Below are positions 8,173-19,400 of a stretch of 64,000 nucleotides of DNA, piece after piece. Made by a program: the position numbers and the translations under genes. A model generated the notes under the pieces. The model saw only the letters and a program-made list of their open reading frames with translations, was not told where the DNA came from and searched no databases. Position 1 is the first letter of the stretch. The number at the start of each line of letters is the position of its first letter. Location: positions 1 through 64,000 of the forward strand of contig NZ_PDUD01000036.1 in assembly GCF_002646595.1 (NCBI RefSeq), read 5' to 3'. This stretch comes from Flavilitoribacter nigricans DSM 23189 = NBRC 102662. GTDB taxonomy: Bacteria; Bacteroidota; Bacteroidia; Chitinophagales; Saprospiraceae.

Positions 8173-9462
8173 TTAAGCGCCCAGCCCTATCTTGGTGCCA
8201 TTAGTGATGATCGCACCTTTCTTTACCACGATCACACCGTCGCGGATACAGTAAGTGTCTGTTTCCGTATCTCCCAGGGCCACACTACCGTGTATAATGA
8301 CGTCACTTCCGATGCGGACATCCTTATCGATAATGGCATTCCGGATCTGACAGTTGTCGCCGATCCCCCGTTTGGGCGTGTTGCCCAGTTTTTCCATTTC
8401 ATCCAGCGTTTCGTAACTGTCGTTACCCATAATGATCGCATTGGAGATCTCCGTATTGTTGCCGATCCGGGACCGGATACCGATGATGGAGCGTTCGATC
8501 TTTTTCGCGTGGATAATGGAACCTTCCGCGATAACGGCCTGATTAAACCAGGTACCGAAGATCTTGGACGGAGCCAGGAGCCGCGGCCGGGTATAGATGA
8601 CGTTATCGTCGTCGAAGAGGTTGAATTCCGGAATGGCGTCCGTCAGGGCAATGTTGGCTTCAAAGAAAGAACGGATCGTTCCGATATCCTCCCAGTATCC
8701 GCCGTAGGGGTAACTGGCTACTTTGAAGTTTTGCTCGATTGCCAGAGGAATGATCTCCTTACCGAAATCGGTAGCATCGGGGTTCTCATTGAACAGTTTT
8801 TCCAGGAATTTCCGCTTGAACAGATAGATACCCATAGACGCCAGATAATGGCGGCCCTGTTTGGCGTATTTCTCTTCTACCGGAGAGGCCCATTCGGGTA
8901 CGACCTCCAGTGGTGGTTTTTCGGTAAAGGTATCGATGAAACCTTTGTCGTTCACTTTCATGATCCCGAAGGCCGGCGCGTGTTTGTCGATCACCGGGAT
9001 CGTGGCCACCGTCAGATCCGCTTTCTGCTTGATGTGGTAGTGGGTGAGTTCCTCCAGGTCCATCTGGTACAACTGGTCTCCGGAAAGGATCATCACGTAG
9101 TCGTGTTCGTGATTGGCCAGGTGGTGCATGGACTGGCGTACGGCATCGGCCGTACCCTGGAACCACTTGTCACTGGTCGGAGTCTGTTCCGCCGCCAGAA
9201 TATCAACAAAGCCGTGCGTGAAGTGGTCAAAAATGTAGGTATTCTTGATGTGCTGGTTCAGGGAGGCAGAGTTGTACTGGGTCAAGACAAACATCCGTTT
9301 GATACCGCAATTCAGACAGTTGGAGATCGGAATATCGATCAGGCGGTATTTTCCACCGATGGGTACGGCTGGCTTGGAGCGCTGACTGGTCAGGGGGTAA
9401 AGACGGGTACCCGCGCCCCCTCCGAGAATGAGGGCTATCATCTTGATTTTGTTTGTCTTCAT
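8173..9462 (-). CDS. glgC: Glucose-1-phosphate adenylyltransferase
   Basis: A 429-residue enzyme making ADP-glucose from glucose-1-phosphate and ATP, the committed step of glycogen synthesis. The N-terminal nucleotidyltransferase domain carries G-G-G-A-G-T-R-L-Y-P-L-T and K-P-A-V-P-I-G-G-K-Y-R-L-I-D-I-P-I-S-N. The sugar-phosphate region reads F-T-E-K-P, and Y-W-E-D-I-G-T follows. The C-terminus (about 300-429) is a left-handed beta-helix of hexapeptide repeats that carries the allosteric and tetramer contacts. Length is normal for the family. It lies 43 bases downstream of glgA on the same strand, as one operon. Confidence 0.97.
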   Translation of the reverse strand: MKTNKIKMIALILGGGAGTRLYPLTSQRSKPAVPIGGKYRLIDIPISNCLNCGIKRMFVLTQYNSASLNQHIKNTYIFDHFTHGFVDILAAEQTPTSDKWFQGTADAVRQSMHHLANHEHDYVMILSGDQLYQMDLEELTHYHIKQKADLTVATIPVIDKHAPAFGIMKVNDKGFIDTFTEKPPLEVVPEWASPVEEKYAKQGRHYLASMGIYLFKRKFLEKLFNENPDATDFGKEIIPLAIEQNFKVASYPYGGYWEDIGTIRSFFEANIALTDAIPEFNLFDDDNVIYTRPRLLAPSKIFGTWFNQAVIAEGSIIHAKKIERSIIGIRSRIGNNTEISNAIIMGNDSYETLDEMEKLGNTPKRGIGDNCQIRNAIIDKDVRIGSDVIIHGSVALGDTETDTYCIRDGVIVVKKGAIITNGTKIGLGA

Positions 9463-9505
9463 AATGCTGTGCTTAAAGTTCTTATGGAATAATTCGTTTT
9501 AAGTT

Positions 9506-10954
9506 CTAGGACTTAGAGATATTCATCAGCTCGTTGTATATGTTGTTATACTGAATGGCTGAATTTTCCCAGGAAAAATCAATCGTCATAATGTGACTGC
9601 GCACCTTTTGAAAGGCTTCCTGGCGTTGGTAGAAATCTACTGCCCGGTAGACGGCCAGGTGGGCGTCATCCAGATTGAAATGATCAAAACGGATACCCCG
9701 TCCGCTGCCGTCCGGCTCGCCAATATCGGGAACCGTATCCTTGAGGCCGCCAACGGAGCGTACAATGGGTAGCGTACCGTAGCGCATGGCGTACATCTGG
9801 TTGAGGCCGCAGGGTTCTACCTGGGAAGGCATGATCAGATAGTCCGAGCCGGCGTACAACTGATGGGCGAGGCCCTCATTGTATTCCAGTTTGGCGTCAA
9901 ACCGGCCGGGAAACTCATAGGTCATCTCCCGCAGGGCATCGTGCAACCAGCGTTCTCCGGTACCCAGTACGGCGAAGGCCACGCGCATACCGCTGTAGAG
10001 GACCCGTTTGATGAGGTCGGGCAGCAGATCCGCGCCCTTTTCTCCCACCAGTCGGCCGATAAAAGTGATCAGCGGTAGTTGGGGATCCAGCTTAAAGTGC
10101 TGGAGTATGGCCAGTTTATTGTCCTGTTTGTAGGTGCCGACATCGTCCTTCAAATGATGCGGAATATACGGGTCCTTAGCGGGATCCCAGACCTGCTGGT
10201 CAATACCGTTCAGAATACCGCTGCATTTGAACTGTTCGTGGTACAGCAGAGATTCCATCCCATTGGCTTTCGTCTGCAATTCTTCGAGATAGGATGGTGA
10301 GACCGTCGTGATCCGCCAGGCACACTTGACGGCGGTAGCCATGGGGTTAATGTGGAAATGCCAGTTGAGCAGCCCGCGCGCTTCCTGGTCGAAGAAAGGC
10401 AGCAGGTAGAGTTTTTCCCAGCTGAATGCACCGTGGTACTGTCCGTTGTGAATGGTAAACACCGTTGGAATCCGGGCCAGGGACTGGTATTCCGGACAGT
10501 GCTTGACCATAAAGGGGATCAGCCCCGTATGGTGATCGTGGCAATGGAGTACTTCGGGTTTTCCCGGAGATTGTACGATCCACTGGAGAACGGCTTGTTG
10601 GAAACAGAGGGCCCGTTCTACTTCGTCTCCGTAAGGCTGCCCGTTATTGTCGGAATAAACACCCGGGCGATCAAACCGGCCGGGAATATTGGCAACAAAC
10701 AGGGGAAATCCAAGGGTGTCCCCAACCTGTTTTTCGATGGTAAAAGCGTGGTAGTGATCGTGCAGCCGGACCGAACCCTTGTATACGGGGGTAAATTGCT
10801 GAGCCAACACCCATTTCGTATGGTACTTGGGAATGATCACTCCCGATTCCACTCCGATCTTATTAAGGTATTTAGGTAGTGCACCTACTACGTCCCCCAG
10901 ACCACCGGCTTTGGCTGCTGGATAACATTCAGCACTAATGTGCAGTATCTTCAT
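9506..10954 (-). CDS. glgA: Glycogen (starch) synthase, ADP-glucose type
   Basis: A 482-residue GT5-family glycosyltransferase that extends alpha-1,4-glucan from ADP-glucose. The N-terminal domain has the hallmark K-A-G-G-L-G-D-V-V (Lys15), and the middle shows H-C-H-D-H-H-T-G and F-T-I-H-N-G-Q-Y-H-G. The C-terminal Rossmann domain has F-I-G-R-L-V-G-E-K-G-A-D-L and the nucleotide-sugar region M-P-S-Q-V-E-P-C-G-L-N-Q-M. glgC follows, so the operon supplies and uses ADP-glucose. No branching enzyme or phosphorylase gene is nearby. A likely promoter lies 40-70 bases upstream. Confidence 0.97.
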   Translation of the reverse strand: MKILHISAECYPAAKAGGLGDVVGALPKYLNKIGVESGVIIPKYHTKWVLAQQFTPVYKGSVRLHDHYHAFTIEKQVGDTLGFPLFVANIPGRFDRPGVYSDNNGQPYGDEVERALCFQQAVLQWIVQSPGKPEVLHCHDHHTGLIPFMVKHCPEYQSLARIPTVFTIHNGQYHGAFSWEKLYLLPFFDQEARGLLNWHFHINPMATAVKCAWRITTVSPSYLEELQTKANGMESLLYHEQFKCSGILNGIDQQVWDPAKDPYIPHHLKDDVGTYKQDNKLAILQHFKLDPQLPLITFIGRLVGEKGADLLPDLIKRVLYSGMRVAFAVLGTGERWLHDALREMTYEFPGRFDAKLEYNEGLAHQLYAGSDYLIMPSQVEPCGLNQMYAMRYGTLPIVRSVGGLKDTVPDIGEPDGSGRGIRFDHFNLDDAHLAVYRAVDFYQRQEAFQKVRSHIMTIDFSWENSAIQYNNIYNELMNISKS

Positions 10955-10993
10955 GCAAGTTTTGGATGTTTATCATGTTTGATGCCTTCGTTT

Positions 10994-11024
10994 TAAAGGT
11001 ATTATTTTTGATTAAAATGTGAAA
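10994..11024 (-). promoter_or_regulatory. Probable glgA promoter
   Basis: On the minus strand, TTTC (11021-11024) is followed after exactly 19 bases by TACCTTTA (10994-11001). This is one mismatch in each box from the Bacteroidota consensus TTTG-N19-TAnnTTTG. The predicted start of transcription leaves a leader of about 30-35 bases before the glgA ATG. Confidence 0.5.
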
Positions 11025-11131
11025 GTTTGTTTCTTTTTTTATCCATATTCGGATAAAATTTAGTGGATAGTTAACCTCAGTTACACCAATGACGGGAACT
11101 TTGACCTCCTTCCCTTTGTTTAAGCAGTGTT

Positions 11132-11536
11132 ATGGATATTAATATTTTAAAAGCAGAACTCGATTTCCGGACCAGCCGCAGCTCAGGCAGCGGCGGGCAG
11201 CACGTCAATAAGGTAGCCACCCGCGTGGAACTCCTTTTCGATGTCGATGCTTCCCAGTTTTTGAACGATTCCCAGAAGGCGCGTATCAAGCGGAAACTGT
11301 ACAACCGCATCACAAAGGAAGGGGTCCTGCTCCTGGATTGTTCGGAGACCCGCTCGCAGCACCGGAATAAACAACTGGTGATCGAGCAGTTCGAACATCT
11401 GATCCGGGAAGCCCTCCGGCCGCCCAAACGCCGGAAAAAGGTGCCCAACGCCCGGCAGGCAAATCCGCGGAAACGTCTGGAGAACAAACGCCGACATTCC
11501 CAGAAGAAAGCCCTGCGCGGCAAAGTAGAGTGGTAG
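11132..11536 (+). CDS. arfB: Peptidyl-tRNA hydrolase ArfB-like ribosome rescue factor
   Basis: A 134-residue protein with the release-factor catalytic motif G-G-Q (residues 21-23) inside S-S-G-S-G-G-Q-H-V-N-K-V. It has no codon-recognition domain. The C-terminal 40 residues are extremely basic (R-P-P-K-R-R-K-K, then K-R-R-H-S-Q-K-K), as in ArfB/YaeJ, whose tail enters the empty mRNA channel of stalled ribosomes. It should free non-stop ribosomes by hydrolysing peptidyl-tRNA. Length fits the family. It converges with the dehydrogenase gene downstream. Confidence 0.9.
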   Translation: MDINILKAELDFRTSRSSGSGGQHVNKVATRVELLFDVDASQFLNDSQKARIKRKLYNRITKEGVLLLDCSETRSQHRNKQLVIEQFEHLIREALRPPKRRKKVPNARQANPRKRLENKRRHSQKKALRGKVEW

Positions 11537-11635
11537 ATGACGCCATTCCGGGGAGGAATCAGAATCGGGATCCGGTAAAAACCGCGCCCTGACAACTACT
11601 CCCCGAAACCTTCACTTGTTCTTGGACCCTTCCTT

Positions 11636-13012
11636 TCAATCAATATCGATCACTTTACCCGGGTTCAGGATGTTATGCGGATCGAGTGCTTTTTTGATCG
11701 ACCGCATCATGCCGATCGCTCCCCGCCCGAGTTCCATTTCCAGATATTTCTTTTTACCGACCCCAATTCCGTGTTCACCGGTACAGGTGCCCTCCATGGG
11801 GATGATCTTCCGCATCAGCTCATCGTTGATGGATTTCAACAATTCAATCTCTTCCGACTGTCCGACCATGATATTCGGTGAAATATGAAAATTTCCGTCG
11901 CCGACATGCCCGAAAAGCGGCAACTGAAAATCGATCTTTTCGAGGATCGCCTTCATTTCCAGAATGCACTCCGCCAGCCGGGATATCGGTACGCAGACGT
12001 CGGTCGACATCGTATCGCCGCCCGGCCGGATGGCCAGGATCGCGTGCGCCACATTGTAGCGGATCTCCCAGAGTCGGGCCCGTTCTTCCGGACTGGTCCC
12101 CCAGATCAGGTCTTTTCCGCCGTTCTCCCGAACGATCTGGTGGATGCGGCGCTGGTAGACGGGAGCCAGCTCTTCTTCCGTGTGCAGTTCCAGGAAGAGG
12201 GTAGGAGTTTCGCTGTAATCCGAACCGCTGAACCGGTTGATCACCTGCATGATGACCTCGTCCATAAATTCGAGCATGGCTAGCGGAAGGCCTTGCCGGA
12301 TCATGGCAATGGCCGCATCGATCGCCTGCTGCACGGAGGCAAAGCTCACGACGGCCACTCCCGAAAACTCGGGCAGCGGGTGCAGAATAGCAGTCACCTC
12401 GGTAATGATCCCCAGGGTACCTTCCGAACCGACCATCAGATGGGTCAGGTCATAACCGGCTGAGGTCTTTTTCACCCGGCTGCCGGTCTTTACGATCTCT
12501 CCGGTCGCCGTCACCACCTGCAGGGCCCGGATGTTTTCCTTGGCGGTGCCGTAGCGTACGGCATTGGCCCCGCTCGCCCCCGATGCGGCGATACCGCCCA
12601 GACTGGCGTCGATGCCCGGACCGGCGGCAAAGAAAAGGCCATGCGGATCGAGTGCCTTGTTGAGTTGAAGTTTTTTGATACCTGCTTCCACCACGCAGTC
12701 GCGGTCGATGGGATGGATCGACCGGATCCGGTTCATCCGGCTCAGATCAATGGTAATACCGCCCCGATAGGGAATGATATGACCTTCCAGGGAGGTGCCG
12801 GCCCCAAAGGGAACTACCGGCGTTCGGTTGCGGTGACAGACTTTGAGGATCTCGGCTACCTCTTCTGTCGATGTAGGGTAACATACGGCTTCGGGCAGGC
12901 TGGCCGGATGCCAGGAAATGTCCCGGCTATGCTGGGCGAGCACTTCGTCTGTGGTTTGGACGTGCTCGCCCAGCATCCCCCGGAGCGTTTGGACCGTCTG
13001 GGTATTGGGCAT
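11636..13012 (-). CDS. FAD-linked D-lactate / glycolate dehydrogenase family protein
   Basis: A 458-residue flavoprotein. The N-terminal FAD-binding type-4 domain reads P-F-G-A-G-T-S-L-E-G-H, with S-L-G-G-I-A-A-S-G-A-S-G-A-N-A-V-R-Y-G-T and G-S-E-G-T-L-G-I-I-T-E. The C-terminal FAD-oxidase domain contains F-G-H-V-G-D-G-N-F-H and ends with T-G-E-H-G-I-G and D-P-H-N-I-L-N-P-G-K. This is the pattern of GlcD and of D-2-hydroxyacid dehydrogenases (DLD/LDHD). The single-domain form without an iron-sulfur partner nearby fits a cytochrome-linked D-lactate dehydrogenase, but substrate choice cannot be settled. It probably acts at the cytoplasmic side of the membrane and passes electrons to quinone or cytochrome. 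Confidence 0.9.
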   Translation of the reverse strand: MPNTQTVQTLRGMLGEHVQTTDEVLAQHSRDISWHPASLPEAVCYPTSTEEVAEILKVCHRNRTPVVPFGAGTSLEGHIIPYRGGITIDLSRMNRIRSIHPIDRDCVVEAGIKKLQLNKALDPHGLFFAAGPGIDASLGGIAASGASGANAVRYGTAKENIRALQVVTATGEIVKTGSRVKKTSAGYDLTHLMVGSEGTLGIITEVTAILHPLPEFSGVAVVSFASVQQAIDAAIAMIRQGLPLAMLEFMDEVIMQVINRFSGSDYSETPTLFLELHTEEELAPVYQRRIHQIVRENGGKDLIWGTSPEERARLWEIRYNVAHAILAIRPGGDTMSTDVCVPISRLAECILEMKAILEKIDFQLPLFGHVGDGNFHISPNIMVGQSEEIELLKSINDELMRKIIPMEGTCTGEHGIGVGKKKYLEMELGRGAIGMMRSIKKALDPHNILNPGKVIDID

Positions 13013-13137
13013 GGCGTTGCAAGGTTTTACGATCTCCGTCCAGATGGGATCGTATGGCTAATACCGGACTAAAGTACGGAACTGCCCGCTCATTGAAAAA
13101 TACTTTTTCGCAGCGCAAATACCCGATACCTTTGGGA

Positions 13138-15306
13138 TCAGTACTTTACAAAACGCAGCTGTTCCCGCTTGCTTCCCTGTTGCAGATGCAGATAGTACAT
13201 CCCGGCCGCAAGATCTTCCAGCGGGAGTTCAAACGTGCCGTTGGCCCCGTTGACCCGGTAGCTCCGGATCAACTGGCCGTGACCGTTGAACAGGCGAAGG
13301 CCGGCCATCTCATCCTGACCGGATGCCCAGGATGCCCGGATCAGATCGCGGGCCGGGTTGGGAAACGCCCGTAGCGCCCGGCTTTGCGAAGGAGCCACAA
13401 AGTCTACATAGATCACCGGATGGTATTCCACTTTTCCGTCTATGTCCACCTGGCGCAGGCGGTAGTAATTGGCGCCGTCCAGGGGAGACTCGTCAATGAA
13501 TTCGTAATCCTGGGCTTCGGTGGTGGTACCGACGCCCGCTACCCGGCCGATCTCGCGGAACTCGAAATCGTGGTCGGCCCGTTCTACTGCCATATAATCA
13601 TTATTCTCTTCGGTGGCCGTCCGCCACTGGAGTTCGATGACGTCATCTACGCGTTTCCCGGTGAAGGAAAGGAGTTGGATGGGAAACACCGCGGTAATCT
13701 CCAGATCACCCGAAGGCGCATTGTAATTCCCTACCGTTGAGGCGGGGGTGATACTCAGCCCCGGAGTGGGTGGCGTAACGAAAGTCGGTGCGGCGATCAG
13801 ATCAAAAACATTGCCGATCGCGGGTGTATACGCAATGAATTCGGGGGCTACCGTTCCGTTGATGGTAGCGGTGCCGGTTACAATGATCTGATCGTAGATA
13901 AACAGATCTTCAATTTCCATGGAAAGGGTGCCGTAGCTGATGAAGTCTCCGACGATGACCAGCGTCCCGACCGAATTACCGGGCGCTACCGTTCCTTCGT
14001 TGATCAGCGCCTTGCCTTCCGCCAGTAGAATTCCCTCATCGTCCCCATCCGTATTATCAACCAGGAAGTGCCCCATCAGGGTGCCGAAATTAGTGAAATC
14101 ACCACTGGTCCCCCTGAGGTCAACGATATCGATCAGGGCGCCAAAGGTGAGTATGGCTCCGCTTAATACATTGAAATCGATCGGTCCGGAATAGATCCCG
14201 CCACCGGTAAACGTTTGCAGAGCCGTGCCGTTAAAGTTGATCTCGCTGTTGGCACCGGTGCCCACCGGATGGCTGATGGTGCCTCCGGTATGCTCAAAAT
14301 TCCCGGCGATATTCAAAATGCCGCTGTTGGATCCGTCGGAGATCGCTAAAGCCCCGGCGGACATGCTAAAGTTCGCGCCCACCTCGAAAGTGCGGGAGAC
14401 ATCCATAGAAGCCAACAGCAGGTTGCCACCGCTGAGGATCAGATCCCCGGGTACGCTGAGCTTTTCCTGATTAAAAGCTATCTGACCGGTACCGGTATTC
14501 CGGAACTCCAGATTACCCAGTAGTATCATTTCGGCATCGCCGAAGGGCAGGTCGCCGGTGACTCCGGCACTGTTCCAGATGAAGTTGCCGAAGGTTTGGT
14601 TGAGGCCGGTGGGCACATTTTCCGTTATACCGCTCAAAAAACAGTTTGAGGTGGCATCCCAGGTTGCGGTCGGGATGATCCCACCTTCCCGGGCGTGATC
14701 GTAGCTGCCGCCGGGGTTGAAAAGGAAGGCGGTAGCGAGGCCGTTAAAATCGATAGTATTCTGGTTCTCCATTGTCCCGTTCACCGTGATTTGGGCCGTT
14801 GCCGAGCCGCTTAGCGAACCACCGGTACCGATCAGGCATTTACCATTGATCACCAGCGTCCCGGCCAGGCTGAGGGTACCGTTGATCGTCAGGTCATTTT
14901 CATTGGTACCGTCATTTACGGTGAATTGGCGGCCGCTGCCGATGCTTAATTGGCCTCCCGATTCAATAGTTAAAGTAGTTACGGTCAGGGCCGGCCCTGT
15001 GGTGTTGGTGACGGAAGTGCCACTCTGGATCGTGATCTGTCCAGCTTCAGCTTTTGGCACCCCCTGGCCCCCTGTTGGTGTAAACCAGTCAAATCCGTCA
15101 AATCTTTGCCAGGTAGAACGGGAATTCCATTCTCCATCCTGAATAGACCGATAATCCCCAGTAGTCTGTGCGGACAAATTAATCGCAAAAGAACTCAAAA
15201 AGAGAAATGCCAGCAGGGGCAGGTAATTTTTCATCATCCGGTTTTGGGAACGTTGTGGCGTGGCTTTCCTCAGCAGAAAGCGGGACTCTAATTGTGTGGT
15301 TTTCAT
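13138..15306 (-). CDS. T9SS-exported protein with beta-helical passenger
   Basis: A 722-residue secreted protein. Two starts are possible: 15306 (AT-rich context, giving a 23-residue basic extension) and 15237 (M-M-K-N-Y-L-P-L-L-A). The signal peptide ends at N-L-S-A-Q. Residues about 50-500 are rich in G, T, N and short hydrophobic strands such as L-T-I-N-G-T-L-S-L-A-G-T, suggesting a repetitive beta-solenoid. Residues about 540-640 look like a fibronectin-type module (L-L-S-F-T-G-K-R, Y-Y-R-L-R-Q-V-D-I-D-G). The last 80 residues are a T9SS type A sorting domain (F-P-N-P-A-R-D, A-A-G-M-Y-Y-L). A cell-surface or shed structural role is likely; no enzyme motif was seen. Confidence 0.83.
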   Translation of the reverse strand: MKTTQLESRFLLRKATPQRSQNRMMKNYLPLLAFLFLSSFAINLSAQTTGDYRSIQDGEWNSRSTWQRFDGFDWFTPTGGQGVPKAEAGQITIQSGTSVTNTTGPALTVTTLTIESGGQLSIGSGRQFTVNDGTNENDLTINGTLSLAGTLVINGKCLIGTGGSLSGSATAQITVNGTMENQNTIDFNGLATAFLFNPGGSYDHAREGGIIPTATWDATSNCFLSGITENVPTGLNQTFGNFIWNSAGVTGDLPFGDAEMILLGNLEFRNTGTGQIAFNQEKLSVPGDLILSGGNLLLASMDVSRTFEVGANFSMSAGALAISDGSNSGILNIAGNFEHTGGTISHPVGTGANSEINFNGTALQTFTGGGIYSGPIDFNVLSGAILTFGALIDIVDLRGTSGDFTNFGTLMGHFLVDNTDGDDEGILLAEGKALINEGTVAPGNSVGTLVIVGDFISYGTLSMEIEDLFIYDQIIVTGTATINGTVAPEFIAYTPAIGNVFDLIAAPTFVTPPTPGLSITPASTVGNYNAPSGDLEITAVFPIQLLSFTGKRVDDVIELQWRTATEENNDYMAVERADHDFEFREIGRVAGVGTTTEAQDYEFIDESPLDGANYYRLRQVDIDGKVEYHPVIYVDFVAPSQSRALRAFPNPARDLIRASWASGQDEMAGLRLFNGHGQLIRSYRVNGANGTFELPLEDLAAGMYYLHLQQGSKREQLRFVKY

Positions 15307-15567
15307 AATAAGGTGTTGAAAAGTTAGATGTATACTTAAAAATGATTCTTCAGTTGTGGAAATAGCCGTTTGCCCGATACCTGGTGACTGACCAGACCGA
15401 TCCCGGGGGTTAAAAGCTGTTGTTGAGTAGTTTTAGTGTATTGGGCGGCAATACGGGAAGGAGGAGGATGAGGATGTCACTTTATCGGCCGGAAGTTATG
15501 TAAATTTTCCCTCAAGTAAAGAAGGCAGCGCCGAAAAATGATAAATTCTTTGTATGTTTCCCGTACG

Positions 15568-16392
15568 ATGGAACAGATACAAGAACTTCTGGCGGGCCTG
15601 CATCCGGCCGAACAGGCACTGGCGGCTACTTTATTTACCTGGTTTGTCACGGCTCTGGGAGCCGGGCTGGTATTCTTTTTCAAGGGGATCAACCAGCGCG
15701 TGATGGACGCCATGCTGGGGTTTGCGGCGGGAGTGATGATCGCTGCCAGTTTTTGGTCCCTACTCGCGCCGGCCATTGAAATGAGCGAAGAGGTGAGTAG
15801 CCTACCCAAATGGGTGCCGGCTTTGGTTGGTTTTATGGGCGGCGGACTATTCCTGGCCGGGATTGATAAGCTGTTGCCCCACCTGCACCCCAACTTACCA
15901 CTAACCGAAGCGGAAGGCCCCAGCACCTCCTGGCGGCGCAGTATCCTCCTGGTACTGGCCATTACCCTGCACAATATTCCGGAGGGCCTGGCCGTAGGCG
16001 TCGCATTCGGTGCGGTCGCGCACGATATGTCCTCCGCCACCCTGGGCGGTGCGATCGCTCTGGCCATCGGTATCGGACTGCAGAACTTTCCGGAAGGGAC
16101 CGCCGTGGCCGTTCCGTTGCGGCGGGAGGGAATGACCCGGCGTAAAGCCTTTTGGTACGGCCAGCTTTCCGGCGTGGTGGAGCCCATTTTTGGTGTGGTC
16201 GGCGCGCTGATGGTCATCAGTATGCAGGAAGTATTACCCTATGCATTATCCTTTGCGGCCGGTGCGATGATCTTCGTGGTGGTGGAAGAGTTGATCCCCG
16301 AATCGCAGCATTCGGGCAATACGGATCTGGCCACGATGGCCACTCTCCTTGGGTTTTCGGTAATGATGACCCTGGACGTAGCACTGGGGTAA
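15568..16392 (+). CDS. ZIP-family metal transporter (ZupT/GufA-like)
   Basis: A 274-residue membrane protein with about eight hydrophobic segments. The start at 15568 matches the usual family length; an in-frame ATG at 15538 would add ten residues. The metal-site helices are plain: H-N-I-P-E-G in one and Q-N-F-P-E-G in the next, with E-E-L-I-P-E near the end. The family moves divalent metals such as zinc, iron or manganese into the cytoplasm. It is a single gene, divergent from the T9SS protein on the left and followed by another exported protein. No metal-responsive operator was recognised. Confidence 0.94.
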   Translation: MEQIQELLAGLHPAEQALAATLFTWFVTALGAGLVFFFKGINQRVMDAMLGFAAGVMIAASFWSLLAPAIEMSEEVSSLPKWVPALVGFMGGGLFLAGIDKLLPHLHPNLPLTEAEGPSTSWRRSILLVLAITLHNIPEGLAVGVAFGAVAHDMSSATLGGAIALAIGIGLQNFPEGTAVAVPLRREGMTRRKAFWYGQLSGVVEPIFGVVGALMVISMQEVLPYALSFAAGAMIFVVVEELIPESQHSGNTDLATMATLLGFSVMMTLDVALG

Positions 16393-16450
16393 GCTGATTT
16401 TTCCCAAAATTCAATATCTTCGTCCCGTATTGTTTTAACCGATCTTTCTG

Positions 16451-19400
16451 ATGAAAAATAAGACTTGTTTTAACTACCGTCAGGTACGGTATAATTTCCG
16501 TAAGCTGGCCGCGCGCCTGCACCGCTTGCTCAAAAGCGGACGATTTTTTTCCATTCCTTATCGACATCGTACTGCATTGCTCCGGCGCCTGTTGCGCTAC
16601 GCCCGGCGTCTTAGTGTCCCGGCTTCCTTTTCCGTATTGTGTAATTTTAATCCGCTGACTGCTGTCGCCCAGCCCATTGCGGGGCCTGACTTTGTGGCGA
16701 ATACCTACACCGAGGGTAACCAGGGGAATAGTGTATGTGGAATGGATGCGCAGGGGAATGTGGTGGTGGTCTGGCTGGGATCAGGCACCGCCAACGCCAC
16801 CAAGGATGGTATCTGGGGCCAGCGGTTCTCTGCCCTGGGGGAACTGGTCGGTACGGAATTTCCGCTAAATATGCCGGGCGAAACCGGACATTCCGAACTG
16901 AAAATGGCCATGGCGGATAATGGTGATTTTGTGATTACCAGTACGCAATCCAAACCCTCCGGAGACCAGTTGGACATCTACGCCCGTTGCTTTTTTGCGG
17001 ATGGAACGCCAAAGGGCGATGAATTCCGGGTCAATACGACAACGGCAAACGATCAGAGCAACAGTGCCGTAGCAATGAATGCGGACGGCGATTTTGTGGT
17101 AAGCTGGCAAAGCGCAGAAAACGCCGGTGCAGAGACGGATGTCTACGCCAGGATCTATAATGCTAACGGATCACCGAAGATCGGAGAGGTCCTGGTCAAT
17201 ACGGTAACCGAAGGGGATCAGCACAGTCCGACTGCCGGTCTGCACGATGATGGAGATTTCGTCGTTGCCTGGAGTGGCGCGGGACCCCCAACGGATACGG
17301 GGATCTACGCCCAGCGCTTCAACGCATTTGGTACAAAAATGGGCGGAGCGTTTCTGGTTAATTCTGACCCCGCCACCCCCAGCTTCTTTCCCCATCTGGC
17401 TACCGGTAGCGATGGCAATTTTATCATTACTTACAGCAAAGGCCAGGATCCTTCAACTGAAAATGAAGTATTTTTCCAGCGATTCACCTTTGTCGGGGAA
17501 AAGCTTGGCCCGGAAACCAGCGTAGGTTTCCATAACGATCCTTCGGCGCAACAGGCCCGGATCGGGATCGATGATTGTGGCAATTTTTTCATTCTCTGGC
17601 TCCATGAGGACCCGCAAACATCCGGGAAGCAGCTCTACGGCCAGTATTATAACCGGGAAGGCATCCCCTACGGTCCGATAACTACGGTAAATGATAGTCC
17701 GGAAGCGGGCATCTTAGTTGCTCCGTCGATCGCTATGGGGGCAACCGGAGATTTCGTTGCGGTTTACAGCAGTGATGACGGGAATGCCCTGACGGATGTA
17801 CAGGCCCGGATATTCGCCCGGGAAACCCGGCTCACCACGGGCACTGAAACGAGGATCAATTCCTACACCAAAAATGACCAGCAAAATCCGGATGTGGCCG
17901 TCGACGGTCTCGGCAATACTTTCGTTGTCTGGGAAAGCACCGATGGTCAGGATTATCCCGGGCCGGGCGTATTTGCCCAGCGCTACGGTGCCGACGGAAT
18001 GCGGTCCGGCCCGGAATTCCAGGTACACACTACTCCTCCGGCTTTTCAGACCTTACCTGCGGTTGGTAGTAATGCCTCCGGACAGGCCGTAGTCGTCTGG
18101 CAGGGTAAGGATCCGGAGGACGATCTAAGGATTATCGTATACGGACAGCGCTACCAATCCGACGGTAGTACCGACGGAGATGAATTTGTGATCGCGAACG
18201 TCAGCTCCAGCCCGACCGAACCGGCCGTCGACATGCAGGATGACGGCAGTTTTATTGCGGTATGGGGCGCGGATGGAGATACCAATACGCCCCTGGATGT
18301 CGACATCTACGGCCGTCTGTACGATCCTTCCGGCAACCCTCTGGGGCCGGCTTTCAAGGCCAACACCGATACCGTTGAAAACCAGGTTTTCCCCGATGTG
18401 GCTATGGATAATGACGGGGATTTTATTGTGTCGTGGCACAGTCGCTATTTCTACGTTAAGGCTCAGCGATTCGACAGCAGCGGTAATAAAGTTGGTGGAG
18501 AAATCGCTGTCAATGACCTCAGTTTCAATTATCAGGGCGAACCGGTGATCGGTATGAGCGATAACAGCGATATTGTCGCTGCCTGGAGTTCGTCGGGAGT
18601 GGACGGTTCGGCGCACGGTGTATTGACCAAAACATTTGCGGCTGGAGAAGTACCCGGCAGCGATCAGCTGGTCAATACCGAAACGGAATTCGACCAGTCC
18701 GGTACGGCCGTCAGCATGGACGGAGCCGGCAATTTCGTGATCCTGTGGCGAAGCGGCGGCCCGGGACTGGCCCATTCCGGTATCCAGGGACAGCGTTTTG
18801 CCCAGAACGGCCAACGGATCGGTGAAAACTTTAAACTGGATATCGCTTCCGAGTATGCTAAACACGAACCCGTGGTGGCGATGGATCAGCAGGGAGGTTT
18901 TACCGCCGTCTGGACAAGCTTCGATCAGGACTGCAGTGGTCGGGGCATCTTCGGCCGTCGTTTCACCAATGAGGAAGCCGGCTGCCCAAGCGGTAGCCTG
19001 GTTTTGCAGGGTAACGAGTCGGTCGGTGCCGAACACCTTTCCGCCCAAATGATCAGTTCGGTACAGGAAATCGGGGCCGGTGCATCGGTAGACTATCAGG
19101 CGGGACATTCCATTCGCTTACTACCCGGGTTTAGCGTGGCGCAAGGTGCGCAGTTTAGCGCGCGGGTGGCGGATTGTGAACCGGGCGTCAGTATGCTTCC
19201 GGCAAACGCTCTCCCCGCTAATACCGCCGCTCCGCTAGCTGGTACCCATTCCCCGGAGTCTGGTTTCAGTATTTACCCTAATCCCGCCGGCGAACAGATC
19301 CAGTTAGACTTACCGGCAGCCCTGACTATCCAAAAGATCGAACTCTGGAACCTGTTCGGTAAAAAAATGGGAACTTACGGACCTGCTACCCGGACTGTCC

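Noticed and set aside
8125-9492. Long plus-strand frame opposite glgC
   Set aside because: It is antisense to a clear glgC gene over its whole length and has no recognisable domain.
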